A DNA stretch of 64,000 nt. Source: Candidatus Amulumruptor caecigallinarius (GTDB lineage: Bacteria > Bacteroidota > Bacteroidia > Bacteroidales > Muribaculaceae). The notes under the pieces are model-generated. The model was not told the origin of the DNA. It ran no database searches and saw only the letters and a list, made by a program, of their open reading frames with translations. The translations under genes and the position numbers were made by a program. Positions 45,377-53,499 of this stretch are shown piece by piece. The stretch covers positions 1-64,000 of the forward strand of contig JAMPDQ010000006.1 in assembly GCA_023665575.1 (NCBI GenBank), written 5' to 3'. Within the stretch, counting starts at the first letter, position 1, and each line of letters starts with the position of its first letter.

Positions 45377-45394
45377 AACATCAACTCTTTTTTG

Positions 45395-45402
45395 TAAATT
45401 TG
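45395..45402 (+). promoter_or_regulatory. Porin gene -7 promoter element
   Basis: TAAATTTG matches TAnnTTTG; the -33 position has TTTT (45371-45374) at 20 bp. It lies between the clpX terminator and a repeat end. Confidence 0.6.
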
Positions 45403-45419
45403 CTTTGCGAACAATTTTA

Positions 45420-45436
45420 GAGTCTGTCACATAATA
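45420..45436. repeat. Single end of dispersed repeat family 1
   Basis: GAGTCTGTCACATAATA preceded by TTTTA, in the leader of the porin gene. It is recognisable but diverged after position 9. Confidence 0.5.
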
Positions 45437-45447
45437 ACAATTCTGTT

Positions 45448-47454
45448 TTGAACAAGATATTACACCGTGTATTCACCTGGTTGTTGGTTTGCACTGCCTT
45501 CGGAATGGCTGCGCAACGACAGGATCAAATTTCAGGAGAGTCGTCTTCTCAGAGAAAAATATACCCTCCCGGCAATGCCTGGACGCTCTCATACCCTCTC
45601 GGCACCAGAATTGAGTCGACACTCGACACTCTATTGTATAACTATCAGCGACAGTTTGTTGTGGCGCTCACCTCCGATGCCTGGGCATCTACCGGCCAAC
45701 TGGCGGGGCCCGGAATAAATATGATTTATTTCAACAGAACAGCCCCTCTCTCTTTTCATTTTGACAACGCAATCGAGAAATGGGTGCCCACCTTCGCCAA
45801 GCAGAAATTTTATAACGTTTATATTCCTTATACCCAGCTGTCTTACAACATGGGATATGGCACAGAGAACCGCACAGACTTGCTTCGCGCCACATTCGCC
45901 GGAAACGTCAACAAAGATCTTGGATTCGGCGCATGGGTAGACTATCCCTATACAAAAGGCACATACGCCAATCAGGCCACAAAAGAACTTGCATTCGGAT
46001 TCACCGGCTATTACACCGGGGCGCGTTATGAAATGCAGGCTTTTTATAATCACTACAACCATCTGAACAAAGAGAACGGAGGAATCACTAACGACCTGTA
46101 TATCACAAACCCGGCAGAAATGCAGGGTGGAGTGGAGGATATTGAGCCGATAAGCATTCCGGTGAACTTGCATGACGCACACAACCGGGTGATTGGAAAT
46201 GAATTTTACATGAGCCACGCATACAAAATCGGGTTCTGGCGCGACATCACTCAGCCCAATGACACTGTGCAGCGCGAGGAGTATGTGCCGGTCACCAAAT
46301 TTGTTTATTCATTCAATTGGAAAAGTAACAAGCATCTGTTTCTTGACACCAATGCATCGGAAATAGAATCGTTTTGGGACCATAGATACTTCGATTTGCA
46401 ACGCACGGAAGATCGCGCAACATATTGGTCGGTGGCCAACACATTCGGAATAGAGATGATTGAGGGGTTTCAAAAATGGGCCAAATTCGGACTTGCGGCA
46501 TACGCCACATATGAATTCGACAAATATGGCTATGATGTTGCAGGAATGAATGCCGCTGAACGCAATCCGGTGCTCACCCCGCTCCCCTCAGACTATCTAA
46601 ACACCGGAGAGTCGCGCAACAGGTTGTGGGTGGGAGGCCGCATTGAAAAAACCCGCGGAGCGATTCTGCGTTATTCAGCTGATGCCTCTTTCGGACTCAT
46701 GGGCGATGTGGTTGGCGATATTAAATTACAAGGCGAATTGCGAACAAAGTTCCGCCTGTTCAAAGACACTGTTGTAATATCCGCCAAAGGACATTTCAAG
46801 AATCTGGAGCCTAACTATTTCCTCAATCATTACACCGGCAACAACTTTATATGGAACAACAATTTCGGAAAAATCAGAAGTTATCATGCCGAGGGGCATC
46901 TGCACATTCCATGGTCGAAAACCGACATAATGGTCGGAGTGGAAAACATTCAGAACCATATATATTTCAACGCCTCTTCCATGCCGGAACAATATGGTGG
47001 AAATGTGCAGGTGGTATCAGCCTCCGTCTCTCAAAAGCTGAGAGCCGGAATATGGAATTGGAACAACACCATTACATATCAAGCCACTACCAATGAATCT
47101 GTTCTGCCACTCCCCACGCTGAGCATATATAGCAACATGTTCCTATATTTCAAGGCATTCAGAGCTCTTACAGTGCAAGTAGGCATTGATTGCAATTATT
47201 ACACTAAATACAAGGGACTCGCCTATCAACCCGCCACAATGTCTTTTCATGTGCAGGGCGACAACGCAACAGACATTGGAAATTTCGCTGTTGCCAATGC
47301 ATATCTCACTGCCAAATTGTATAAAGTGAGGCTCTTCCTCATGTGCAGCCACGTGAATCAGGGATGGTTTTCCAAAAACTATTTTTCCCTACCCCATTAT
47401 CCAATCGACCCGCGACAATTCAGAATGGGTTTATCTATTGACTTTACAAACTAA
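45448..47454 (+). CDS. Putative outer-membrane porin (Porin_10 family), TTG start
   Basis: A 668-residue protein with a signal peptide (LLVCTAFGMAAQ, cleavage near residue 22) and a long series of alternating beta-strand sequences rich in aromatic residues, ending ...YPIDPRQFRMGLSIDFTN with a terminal aromatic-strand signal. It fits the Bacteroidota putative porin family; YFNRTAPLSFHFDNAIEKWVPTFAKQKFYNVYIPYTQLSYNMGYG is the typical N-terminal block. The reading frame begins with TTG at 45448; no ATG occurs before the signal peptide core, so TTG is the likely start. It is convergent with the lipoprotein gene. The substrate is unknown. Confidence 0.85.
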   Translation: MNKILHRVFTWLLVCTAFGMAAQRQDQISGESSSQRKIYPPGNAWTLSYPLGTRIESTLDTLLYNYQRQFVVALTSDAWASTGQLAGPGINMIYFNRTAPLSFHFDNAIEKWVPTFAKQKFYNVYIPYTQLSYNMGYGTENRTDLLRATFAGNVNKDLGFGAWVDYPYTKGTYANQATKELAFGFTGYYTGARYEMQAFYNHYNHLNKENGGITNDLYITNPAEMQGGVEDIEPISIPVNLHDAHNRVIGNEFYMSHAYKIGFWRDITQPNDTVQREEYVPVTKFVYSFNWKSNKHLFLDTNASEIESFWDHRYFDLQRTEDRATYWSVANTFGIEMIEGFQKWAKFGLAAYATYEFDKYGYDVAGMNAAERNPVLTPLPSDYLNTGESRNRLWVGGRIEKTRGAILRYSADASFGLMGDVVGDIKLQGELRTKFRLFKDTVVISAKGHFKNLEPNYFLNHYTGNNFIWNNNFGKIRSYHAEGHLHIPWSKTDIMVGVENIQNHIYFNASSMPEQYGGNVQVVSASVSQKLRAGIWNWNNTITYQATTNESVLPLPTLSIYSNMFLYFKAFRALTVQVGIDCNYYTKYKGLAYQPATMSFHVQGDNATDIGNFAVANAYLTAKLYKVRLFLMCSHVNQGWFSKNYFSLPHYPIDPRQFRMGLSIDFTN

Positions 47455-47501
47455 GGCTCCGTTTCATCAGGCCACATTTCATATTAGATATGGCTCATTT
47501 T
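47455..47501. repeat. Degenerate copy of repeat family 1 left arm
   Basis: GGCTCCGTTTCATC, then CACATTTCATATTAGA and TGGCTCATTTT, follows the order of the long-copy left arm (end, AACATTAG, GGCTCATTTTT). It starts right after the porin stop codon and overlaps the end of the next gene by seven bases. Confidence 0.45.
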
Positions 47502-48217
47502 CCGGATCTTCTGTCGAGATGTGCCCTCAGCAGATTTATCTTTTCATGAAGCATGGGCACTCTGCGCTCAAGCCGGTTTAATTCTCTGTTTGCGGAATAA
47601 AGATTATATGTGAGAGTAATCATTTTTGCACAGTCGGCATTTAGAATCCATTCATCCGCTGTAGCGCCACCCTGCAAATATGACACGATGATTCTGTCAT
47701 CCTCATGGTGGGCTATGATGCTTCCGATTGAATCAGCTTTTTCACCGGTGAAAAGCACTGTGGTGATGCCATTGCTGCGATAGTTGAGAGCCTGGTCATG
47801 AGGCACCACTCCCGAATAAACTGAAGCGCCGGCAACAAACACGCGAATCATGTCAAAAGGCTTCCCCGACAACGTGGCAATGAGTTCAAACTGCTCGCTG
47901 TCGTTTATTCGTGACATTAAGGCGGTGCTGTGTGCCGGATATTTGTTTTTCATCGGGGCATAGATCATGTAAGAGCCTACCTCCCGCGGATTGGCTACTG
48001 TTACAAAATTGCCGAGCATTTCGGCAATCCGTTTGCCGGTTGAGTCGATCACACTATTGCAGGAATCAATTTCCTGCTTGATTATTTCTATTGAGTCTCC
48101 GAGGGCACGGCTGTAATTCTCACGTTGCTCCTTCGCACTGTCATTCCTTCGGGCGCATCCACAGGCTATCACTGCCGCCGATAGACACACTGCGGATATT
48201 TTTATAAAAGCATTCAT
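47495..48217 (-). CDS. Hypothetical lipoprotein
   Basis: A 240-residue lipoprotein with a signal peptide ending in ACGC (cysteine near 19-21). A coiled-coil-like helix follows (EQRENYSRALGDSIEIIKQEIDSCNSVIDSTGKRIAEMLGNF), then a beta-rich domain with VANPREVGSYMIYAPMKNKYPA and FIATLSGKPFDMIRVFVAGASVYSGVVP-like strands, and a final helix with LNRLERRVPMLHEKINLLRAHLD. I do not recognise a named family. It is 17 bp downstream of the RelA-like gene on the same strand, so it is likely co-transcribed with it. Confidence 0.7.
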   Translation of the reverse strand: MNAFIKISAVCLSAAVIACGCARRNDSAKEQRENYSRALGDSIEIIKQEIDSCNSVIDSTGKRIAEMLGNFVTVANPREVGSYMIYAPMKNKYPAHSTALMSRINDSEQFELIATLSGKPFDMIRVFVAGASVYSGVVPHDQALNYRSNGITTVLFTGEKADSIGSIIAHHEDDRIIVSYLQGGATADEWILNADCAKMITLTYNLYSANRELNRLERRVPMLHEKINLLRAHLDRRSGK

Positions 48218-48234
48218 CAGATATAGTATAAATT

Positions 48235-50442
48235 TTAAATTCTTTGCACATCCTTTACTCCCTTCACCGCCTTTATTTTTTTCACAAGCGATGTGAGTTG
48301 ACGGTTATCGGTCACACCAATCACAAGTATTCCCTGAAACATGCCGTCATGAGAATCAATCGAGATATTTCTCAACCTGGTTTTCGGTTCGTGCGAAATA
48401 ATAGAAGTGATATTGGTGACAATTCCAATGTCATCATTGCCAATCACTTTGAGAGTTGCAGGAAGCTCGGTGCCGTTTCCGCCACTCCAATCGGCGCGGA
48501 TCACACGGTAGGGGTATCTCGAGTTTATGTGGCGAGCATTGGGACAGTCAATTTTGTGAATTTTCACAACGCCATCGCTTGATATGAACCCAAACACATC
48601 ATCGCCATAAATAGGATTGCAGCAACGTGCGAATTTATATTTCAACCCGCTGATTGATTTCTCACCGATCACGAGCACCTCGTTAGCCGGGTTTTCATCT
48701 TCCTGATTATGTCGAATCTCAAATTCTTCCGCGGAAATTTTTTCCGCCTCATCCGACGGGTTCAGGAACACTGTGTAGGCTGAAAGGAATTTTCCGGCAT
48801 CAATTTTTTCTGAAGCAATGTCGGCATAAAAATCGAGAGTAAACTTATATCCTTGTTTTTTGATAAGCTTCATTAGGGAAGCCTCGTCGATTTCAATTTT
48901 TCTGTTTTTTGCACGCCGCAGCAGCGTTTCCTTGCCCAGCTCGGCCATGCGTTGTTTCTCCTCGTTGAGCGATTGCTTGATTTTGTTTCTGGCTTTCGAG
49001 GAGGTGACGATGTTGAGCCATTCCAACTTTGGAGTTTGGTTGGCTGAAGTCAATATCTCCACTGTATCACCGTTCTGAATCTTATAATTCAGTCGCTTAT
49101 GTTGGCCGTTTACAACGGCGCCGGCACATTTGGAGCCTACATTTGAATGGATATGAAATGCGAAATCAAGCACTGTTGCGCCCCCCGACAATCTGAACAA
49201 GTCTCCCTTCGGGGTGAACGCGAACACTTCGTTGCCGAAGGGATCCATGTTGATATTCTTCATCAGTTGCATCGGGCCGGCATCGGCAGTCTCCAGGATA
49301 TCACGGATATTGTTCATCCATTGGTCAGAACCGTCGGCTTTCCCCCCTTTGTATCTCCAATGTGCGGCAAGTCCTTTTTCCGCCACAAGATCCATTCTGC
49401 GTGATCTGAATTGCACTTCCACCCATTTGTTTTCCGGACCCATCACAGTGGCATGCAACGATTCATATCCATTGCTCTTGGGAAGTGAAATCCAGTCTTT
49501 CATCCGTGCGGGATTGGCAGTATACATATCGGCAAGAATTGAATAAGCAAGCCAGCAGTCGCTCTTCTCCTTTTCGCGCTCTGTGTCTATAATCACGCGT
49601 ATTGCAAAAAGGTCATAAATGCCGGGGAGATCCACCTTCTGCTTTTTCATCTTGTTCCATATCGAAGAAATAGACTTTGTGCGTCCTTTTATTTCGAACT
49701 TCAGTCCCGCTTTCTCAAGACGGCGTTTCACAGGATCGATAAAAGCCTTGATATAAGCATCGCGCGATTTCTTTGTGGCATTGAGCTTTTGTGCGATTTG
49801 CTTGTAGATGTCACGATTGGTGTATTTAAGCGACAAATCTTCCAATTCTCCCTTTATTTTGTATAATCCGAGCCGGTGAGCAAGCTGCGCGTAGAGACAA
49901 TTTGCCTCAAAGGCCACATTCCGCACCCACGCGCCATCGGGGTGGAAATTGATGTTGCGCATTAACACAAGAGAGCGCACTATCATAATGATAATTACGC
50001 GTATGTCATGAGCGAGAGCCAGGATTAGCCCTCTAAAATTTTCTTGGTTTGTAGCAGAATTTCTGTTGGAGAACTTACCCACATTTTTCAGACCCTGTAG
50101 CAAAAGAGCCACATCCTCTCCCCATTCGGCCTTCACATCTTCTATCGTCATACTCCCTGTCATTACAAGCGGATTTACGAGTACGGCCAATAGAATGTTT
50201 CTGTCCGGGTCGACCATTTCAGCGAATGTGCAGGCGAGCCTAAGTGTCATCAGAGCGATGGGAAGGCCATTCTTGTCGTGGGCTGTCTGGCTGCATTTCA
50301 ATCCGGCAAGCAACTGGTCGGAGATGCGTTTCTTCTCATTATTATCCAGCGCCGGGAAAAGCGACACTCTGACAGATTGTGCCAATGCAATAAGTTCTCG
50401 CAATTCTGAATAAGAAAGTTTGTCAACAGGTGTAATATCCAT
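48235..50442 (-). CDS. relA: Long RelA/SpoT homologue, probably synthetase-only
   Basis: Makes the alarmone (p)ppGpp. The synthetase domain (about residues 235-355) looks intact: YDLFAIRVII, RMKDWISLPKSNGYESLHATV, KWVEVQFRSRRMDLVAEKGLAAHWRYKGG. The N-terminal hydrolase domain is degenerate. Where HDVIEDT is expected it has LVNPLVMTG, and the second HD-domain site (LADRTHNMRTL in SpoT) reads IVRSLVLMRNI, so metal binding for hydrolysis appears lost. TGS (about 390-455), a zinc-finger-like CCNPIYGDDVFGF segment and a C-terminal ACT domain complete the RelA architecture. At 735 residues the length is normal. A strong stem-loop lies in its upstream region. Confidence 0.92.
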   Translation of the reverse strand: MDITPVDKLSYSELRELIALAQSVRVSLFPALDNNEKKRISDQLLAGLKCSQTAHDKNGLPIALMTLRLACTFAEMVDPDRNILLAVLVNPLVMTGSMTIEDVKAEWGEDVALLLQGLKNVGKFSNRNSATNQENFRGLILALAHDIRVIIIMIVRSLVLMRNINFHPDGAWVRNVAFEANCLYAQLAHRLGLYKIKGELEDLSLKYTNRDIYKQIAQKLNATKKSRDAYIKAFIDPVKRRLEKAGLKFEIKGRTKSISSIWNKMKKQKVDLPGIYDLFAIRVIIDTEREKEKSDCWLAYSILADMYTANPARMKDWISLPKSNGYESLHATVMGPENKWVEVQFRSRRMDLVAEKGLAAHWRYKGGKADGSDQWMNNIRDILETADAGPMQLMKNINMDPFGNEVFAFTPKGDLFRLSGGATVLDFAFHIHSNVGSKCAGAVVNGQHKRLNYKIQNGDTVEILTSANQTPKLEWLNIVTSSKARNKIKQSLNEEKQRMAELGKETLLRRAKNRKIEIDEASLMKLIKKQGYKFTLDFYADIASEKIDAGKFLSAYTVFLNPSDEAEKISAEEFEIRHNQEDENPANEVLVIGEKSISGLKYKFARCCNPIYGDDVFGFISSDGVVKIHKIDCPNARHINSRYPYRVIRADWSGGNGTELPATLKVIGNDDIGIVTNITSIISHEPKTRLRNISIDSHDGMFQGILVIGVTDNRQLTSLVKKIKAVKGVKDVQRI

Positions 50443-50454
50443 AATTAAAAATAA

Positions 50455-50561
50455 GAGTCTATTTTATGAAAAATTTAAGGCTCCATTCCCCAAAAAATGT
50501 TAAAGCTGGGGCGGCCTGTTTTTTGCGCTAATTTGCTTTAACATTTTTTGGGGAATGGAGC
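50455..50561. repeat. Repeat family 1 end plus related 82-bp hairpin element
   Basis: GAGTCTATTTTATGAAAAAT at 50455 is followed by a perfect 27-bp inverted repeat, arms 50480-50506 and 50535-50561 (GCTCCATTCCCC at the outer edge) and a 28-nt loop with GGGGCGGCCTGTTTTTTG. That loop resembles the GGGGCGGCTTATTTTT interior of family 1, although the outer ends differ. It lies 13 bp upstream of the relA start and would be in its leader. Confidence 0.75.
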
Positions 50562-50582
50562 ATTAATGAATCTTGCATTTGA

Positions 50583-50600
50583 AAAAAGTTTAAATCACTT
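50583..50600. repeat. Single copy of repeat family 2 motif
   Basis: AAAAAGTTTAAATCACTT, identical over 18 bp to the arms of the inverted pair at 35481-35554, and like the right arm there followed by CA. Confidence 0.75.
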
Positions 50601-50652
50601 CAAAATAAAAAATCGGCAAACACAAAAATAATAAAAAATCTTTCAATAATTC

Positions 50653-50689
50653 AAGGCTTCATTAACTCTGTATGAGAAAATGAAGCCTT
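50653..50689 (-). terminator. Stem-loop after threonine dehydrogenase gene
   Basis: AAGGCTTCATT and AATGAAGCCTT (50653-50663 and 50679-50689), an 11-bp perfect stem, 67 bp after the tdh stop on the minus strand. The T-rich stretch on that strand starts about 12 nt after the stem, so termination strength is uncertain. Confidence 0.6.
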
Positions 50690-50756
50690 TGTGTAATTGT
50701 TAATCGAAAAATGTCAGTTGCCTGTTACAGGGCTGTGCTGATATTCGCGTTTTTGT

Positions 50757-51719
50757 TTATGCGTTTACAAGGAGTTTCTTGCGGAGATTCACGAGCATAT
50801 CCTGAGTCATGCTGTCAAGGTCGAATTCCGGCTTCCAATCCCACTCCTCGCGTGCGCATGTGTCATCAAGCGAATCGGGCCATGAGTCGGCAATCTGCTG
50901 ACGCAGAGGATCCAGCTCATATTCCATCTTGAATTCCGGCACATACTCACGAATCTTGTTGTAAATAATTTCCGGATCGAAACTCATTGATGCAATATTG
51001 AATGAATTTCTGTGAATGAGACGCGAGGGGTCGGCCTCCATGATGTCTACGGCTGCACGCAATGCATCAGGCATATACATCATATCCATGAAAGTGCCCG
51101 GCTTGAGCGGACATTTGAATGTTTCCCCCTTGACAGCGGAATAATAAATATCCACGGCATAGTCGGTGGTGCCGCCACCGGGCAGTGTGGTATATGAAAT
51201 TAAACCGGGAAAGCGCACCGAGCGTGTGTCAACGCCAAATCTTTTAGCGTAATAATCAGAAAGCAGCTCTCCCGACACTTTTGTAACGCCATAGATTGTA
51301 TCCGGGCGTTGCACTGTGTCCTGGGGAGTTTTGACATGCGGGGTTGACTTGCCAAATGAGCCGATAGAGCTTGGTGTGAACACGGCGCAACCATATTCGC
51401 GGGCCACTTCAAGAGTGTTGTAAAGTCCGCCCACACCGATTTTCCAGGCGAGCTGTGGGCGAGCTTCAGCTACTGCTGAGAGAAGAGCGGCAAGATTATA
51501 GATAGTGTCAATTCTATAATCCTTCACCACTTTCGCTATCTGATCGGGATTTGTAATGTCAACGATTTCGGCCGGGCCGCTTTCCAGAAGTATTCCTTTT
51601 GGCTCTGCACCGGGAATATAGCCACACACCACATTTGCGTTACCATAAATTGAACGCAGTTTCATAATCAATTCGGAGCCGATTTGACCGGTCCCTCCGA
51701 TTACAAGGATATTTTTCAT
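50757..51719 (-). CDS. L-threonine 3-dehydrogenase, short-chain (NAD-dependent epimerase-like)
   Basis: Oxidises L-threonine to 2-amino-3-oxobutyrate. The 320-residue extended short-chain dehydrogenase has the Rossmann motif VIGGTGQIGSELIMKL (residues 5-20), TPSSIGSFG (catalytic serine/threonine region), and YGVTKVSGELLSDYY (Tyr and Lys of the YxxxK motif, about residue 143). The SSIGSFGKSTPHVKTPQDT and FPGLISYTTLPGGGTTDYAVDIYYSA segments match the short-chain TDH type found in Bacteroidota and animals, not the zinc-dependent E. coli enzyme. Its product is the substrate of the divergent kbl gene. Confidence 0.92.
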   Translation of the reverse strand: MKNILVIGGTGQIGSELIMKLRSIYGNANVVCGYIPGAEPKGILLESGPAEIVDITNPDQIAKVVKDYRIDTIYNLAALLSAVAEARPQLAWKIGVGGLYNTLEVAREYGCAVFTPSSIGSFGKSTPHVKTPQDTVQRPDTIYGVTKVSGELLSDYYAKRFGVDTRSVRFPGLISYTTLPGGGTTDYAVDIYYSAVKGETFKCPLKPGTFMDMMYMPDALRAAVDIMEADPSRLIHRNSFNIASMSFDPEIIYNKIREYVPEFKMEYELDPLRQQIADSWPDSLDDTCAREEWDWKPEFDLDSMTQDMLVNLRKKLLVNA

Positions 51720-51828
51720 TTAGATTTAAGTTAGGCGTTCTCGTTATTGCGGATTTTTCTTTCAGGCAGCTGAGAAAAATAAACAAACAGATTAAATGAA
51801 GCTGTTTCGTGATATTATCTGCATTTAA
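51720..51828. other. Divergent control region of tdh
   Basis: About 110 bp upstream of tdh. I found no consensus -7 element on the minus strand; the region is AT-rich and ends at repeat copy F. Confidence 0.4.
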
Positions 51829-51939
51829 GAGTCTGTTTTATAAAAATTTTACATTAGGGGCGGCTTATTTTTCTTAGCTACCTAAGAGTTCATTTGGTTA
51901 ATCAATGCAAAAATAAAAAAATTTTCATAAAACATACTC
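51829..51939. repeat. Mini copy F of repeat family 1 (111 bp, both ends)
   Basis: The left end GAGTCTGTTTTATAAAAATT continues into ACATTAGGGGCGGCTTATTTTTC; the right end is ATTTTCATAAAACATACTC. The long interior of copies A-C is missing. It sits in the gap between divergent tdh and kbl, 19 bp before the kbl -7 element. Confidence 0.75.
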
Positions 51940-51958
51940 CTTTTACACTTTCTTTTAT

Positions 51959-51966
51959 TAATTTTG
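51959..51966 (+). promoter_or_regulatory. kbl -7 promoter element
   Basis: TAATTTTG matches TAnnTTTG exactly; at 19-21 bp upstream the sequence is the right end of repeat copy F, which lacks TTTG. The predicted leader is about 55 nt. Confidence 0.65.
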
Positions 51967-52029
51967 TTGGAATCGCGGGCCAGACAGAGTCCGTCAGCAT
52001 TTGGAAATTCTTTTTAACCTGTTTATACC

Positions 52030-53223
52030 ATGTATAAGAACTTTAAAACACATCTTGAAAAAGAGCTTCGTGACATCAAGGATGCCGGTCTTTACAAAAA
52101 TGAACGTATCATCGTTTCTCCCCAGAGCAGCGACATCGAAGTTGACGGCACTCCGCGCGAAGTGCTGAATTTCTGCGCCAACAATTATCTTGGCCTTGCA
52201 GATAATTCACGCCTTATCGAGGCTGCCAAGAAAGCTATGGACAAGAGAGGCTACGGAATGTCGTCTGTTCGCTTCATCTGCGGCACCCAGGATCTCCACA
52301 AGGAACTTGAGAAAGCAATCAGCGAATATTTCCACACTGAAGACACTATTCTTTACGCCGCATGCTTTGATGCCAACGGCGGGCTCTTCGAACCCCTTTT
52401 CACAGAAGAGGATGCAATCATAAGCGATGCGCTCAATCACGCATCAATCATTGACGGCGTGCGTCTTTGCAAAGCCAAACGCTTCCGCTATAAAAATGCC
52501 GATATGGAAGATTTGGAGCGTTGCCTCCGCGAGGCTGCCGACTGCCGGTTCAAAATCATTGCAACCGATGGTGTATTCTCCATGGATGGGAATGTAGCTC
52601 CAATGGATAAAATATGCGAACTTGCCGAAAAGTATGACGCTCTTGTGATGGTGGATGAAAGCCATTCCGCAGGTGTTGTCGGAGAAACCGGTCATGGTGT
52701 GGCTGAGAAATTCAACTGCTACGGCAAGATTGACATCTTCACCGGCACTCTCGGCAAATCATTCGGAGGCGCTATGGGTGGATTCACAACAGGTCCCAAG
52801 GAGATTATTGACATGCTCCGTCAGCGTTCACGCCCCTATCTCTTCTCCAACTCTGTTGCTCCATCAATCGTCGGCGCAAGTATTGAGATGTTCAAAATGC
52901 TCGGAGAGACCAATGAAATCCACGATAGACTTATGACAAATGTGGAATATTTCCGCAACAAGATGCTTGAGGCCGGCTTTGACATCAAGCCCACACAGAG
53001 TGCAATCTGCGCCGTGATGCTTTATGATGCGAAACTCTCACAGGATTTTGCAGCCGAGATGCAAAAGGAGGGCATATATGTAACCGGCTTCTACTATCCG
53101 GTTGTCCCCAAAGATCAGGCACGCATCCGTGTGCAGCTTTCAGCAGCACACACACGCGAACAGCTTGACAAAGCCATTGACGCCTTCATCAAAGTTGGGA
53201 AACGCCTGAACGTGCTCAAATAA
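52030..53223 (+). CDS. kbl: Glycine C-acetyltransferase (2-amino-3-ketobutyrate CoA ligase)
   Basis: PLP enzyme that cleaves 2-amino-3-oxobutyrate with CoA to glycine and acetyl-CoA. Key segments are NNYLGLADNSRLIEAAKKAMDKRGYGMSSVRFICGT, VDESHSAGVVGETGHG and the PLP lysine in DIFTGTLGKSFGGAMGGF (about residue 243). The 397-residue length is typical of this alpha-oxoamine synthase family. It is divergent from threonine dehydrogenase, so the two genes encode a complete threonine-to-glycine route. An intrinsic terminator follows. Confidence 0.96.
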   Translation: MYKNFKTHLEKELRDIKDAGLYKNERIIVSPQSSDIEVDGTPREVLNFCANNYLGLADNSRLIEAAKKAMDKRGYGMSSVRFICGTQDLHKELEKAISEYFHTEDTILYAACFDANGGLFEPLFTEEDAIISDALNHASIIDGVRLCKAKRFRYKNADMEDLERCLREAADCRFKIIATDGVFSMDGNVAPMDKICELAEKYDALVMVDESHSAGVVGETGHGVAEKFNCYGKIDIFTGTLGKSFGGAMGGFTTGPKEIIDMLRQRSRPYLFSNSVAPSIVGASIEMFKMLGETNEIHDRLMTNVEYFRNKMLEAGFDIKPTQSAICAVMLYDAKLSQDFAAEMQKEGIYVTGFYYPVVPKDQARIRVQLSAAHTREQLDKAIDAFIKVGKRLNVLK

Positions 53224-53244
53224 AAAATTCGCCACACCGCATAC

Positions 53245-53276
53245 AAGCCCGCAGACAACCGCTGCGGGCTTTTTTA
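53245..53276 (+). terminator. Intrinsic terminator after kbl
   Basis: AGCCCGCAG and CTGCGGGCT (53246-53254 and 53262-53270), a 9-bp GC-rich stem with a 7-nt loop followed by TTTTTAT. Confidence 0.9.
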
Positions 53277-53289
53277 TGCCATTTGCCAA

Positions 53290-53347
53290 GAGGTTGTTTC
53301 AAAAAAACAAGCCGCACCTAATGTTGAATTTTTTATTAAACAGACTC
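53290..53347. repeat. Minimal copy G of repeat family 1 (58 bp, both ends)
   Basis: Left end AGAGGTTGTTTCAAAAAAAC, then AAGCCGCACCTAATGTTG, then the right end ATTTTTTATTAAACAGACTC. The right side is the inverted left arm of the long copies. It follows the kbl terminator directly and precedes the promoter of the large secreted protein gene. Confidence 0.7.
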
Positions 53348-53423
53348 TAAATAATTTGCGCATAATACACGCATAATACACATACTTGTTGCAAAAAATT
53401 TCTTTCTCATAATATTCTTATTA

Positions 53424-53431
53424 TATTTGTG
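53424..53431 (+). promoter_or_regulatory. -7 element of the 1516-residue protein gene
   Basis: TATATTTG matches TAnnTTTG with TTTC at 53401-53404, 19 bp upstream. The leader is about 62 nt. Confidence 0.6.
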
Positions 53432-53499
53432 AACAAACATATCGGTGTTATTGAAATAATTATTCTTTCGAAACACAATTCTTTATTAAACAACTTTTT

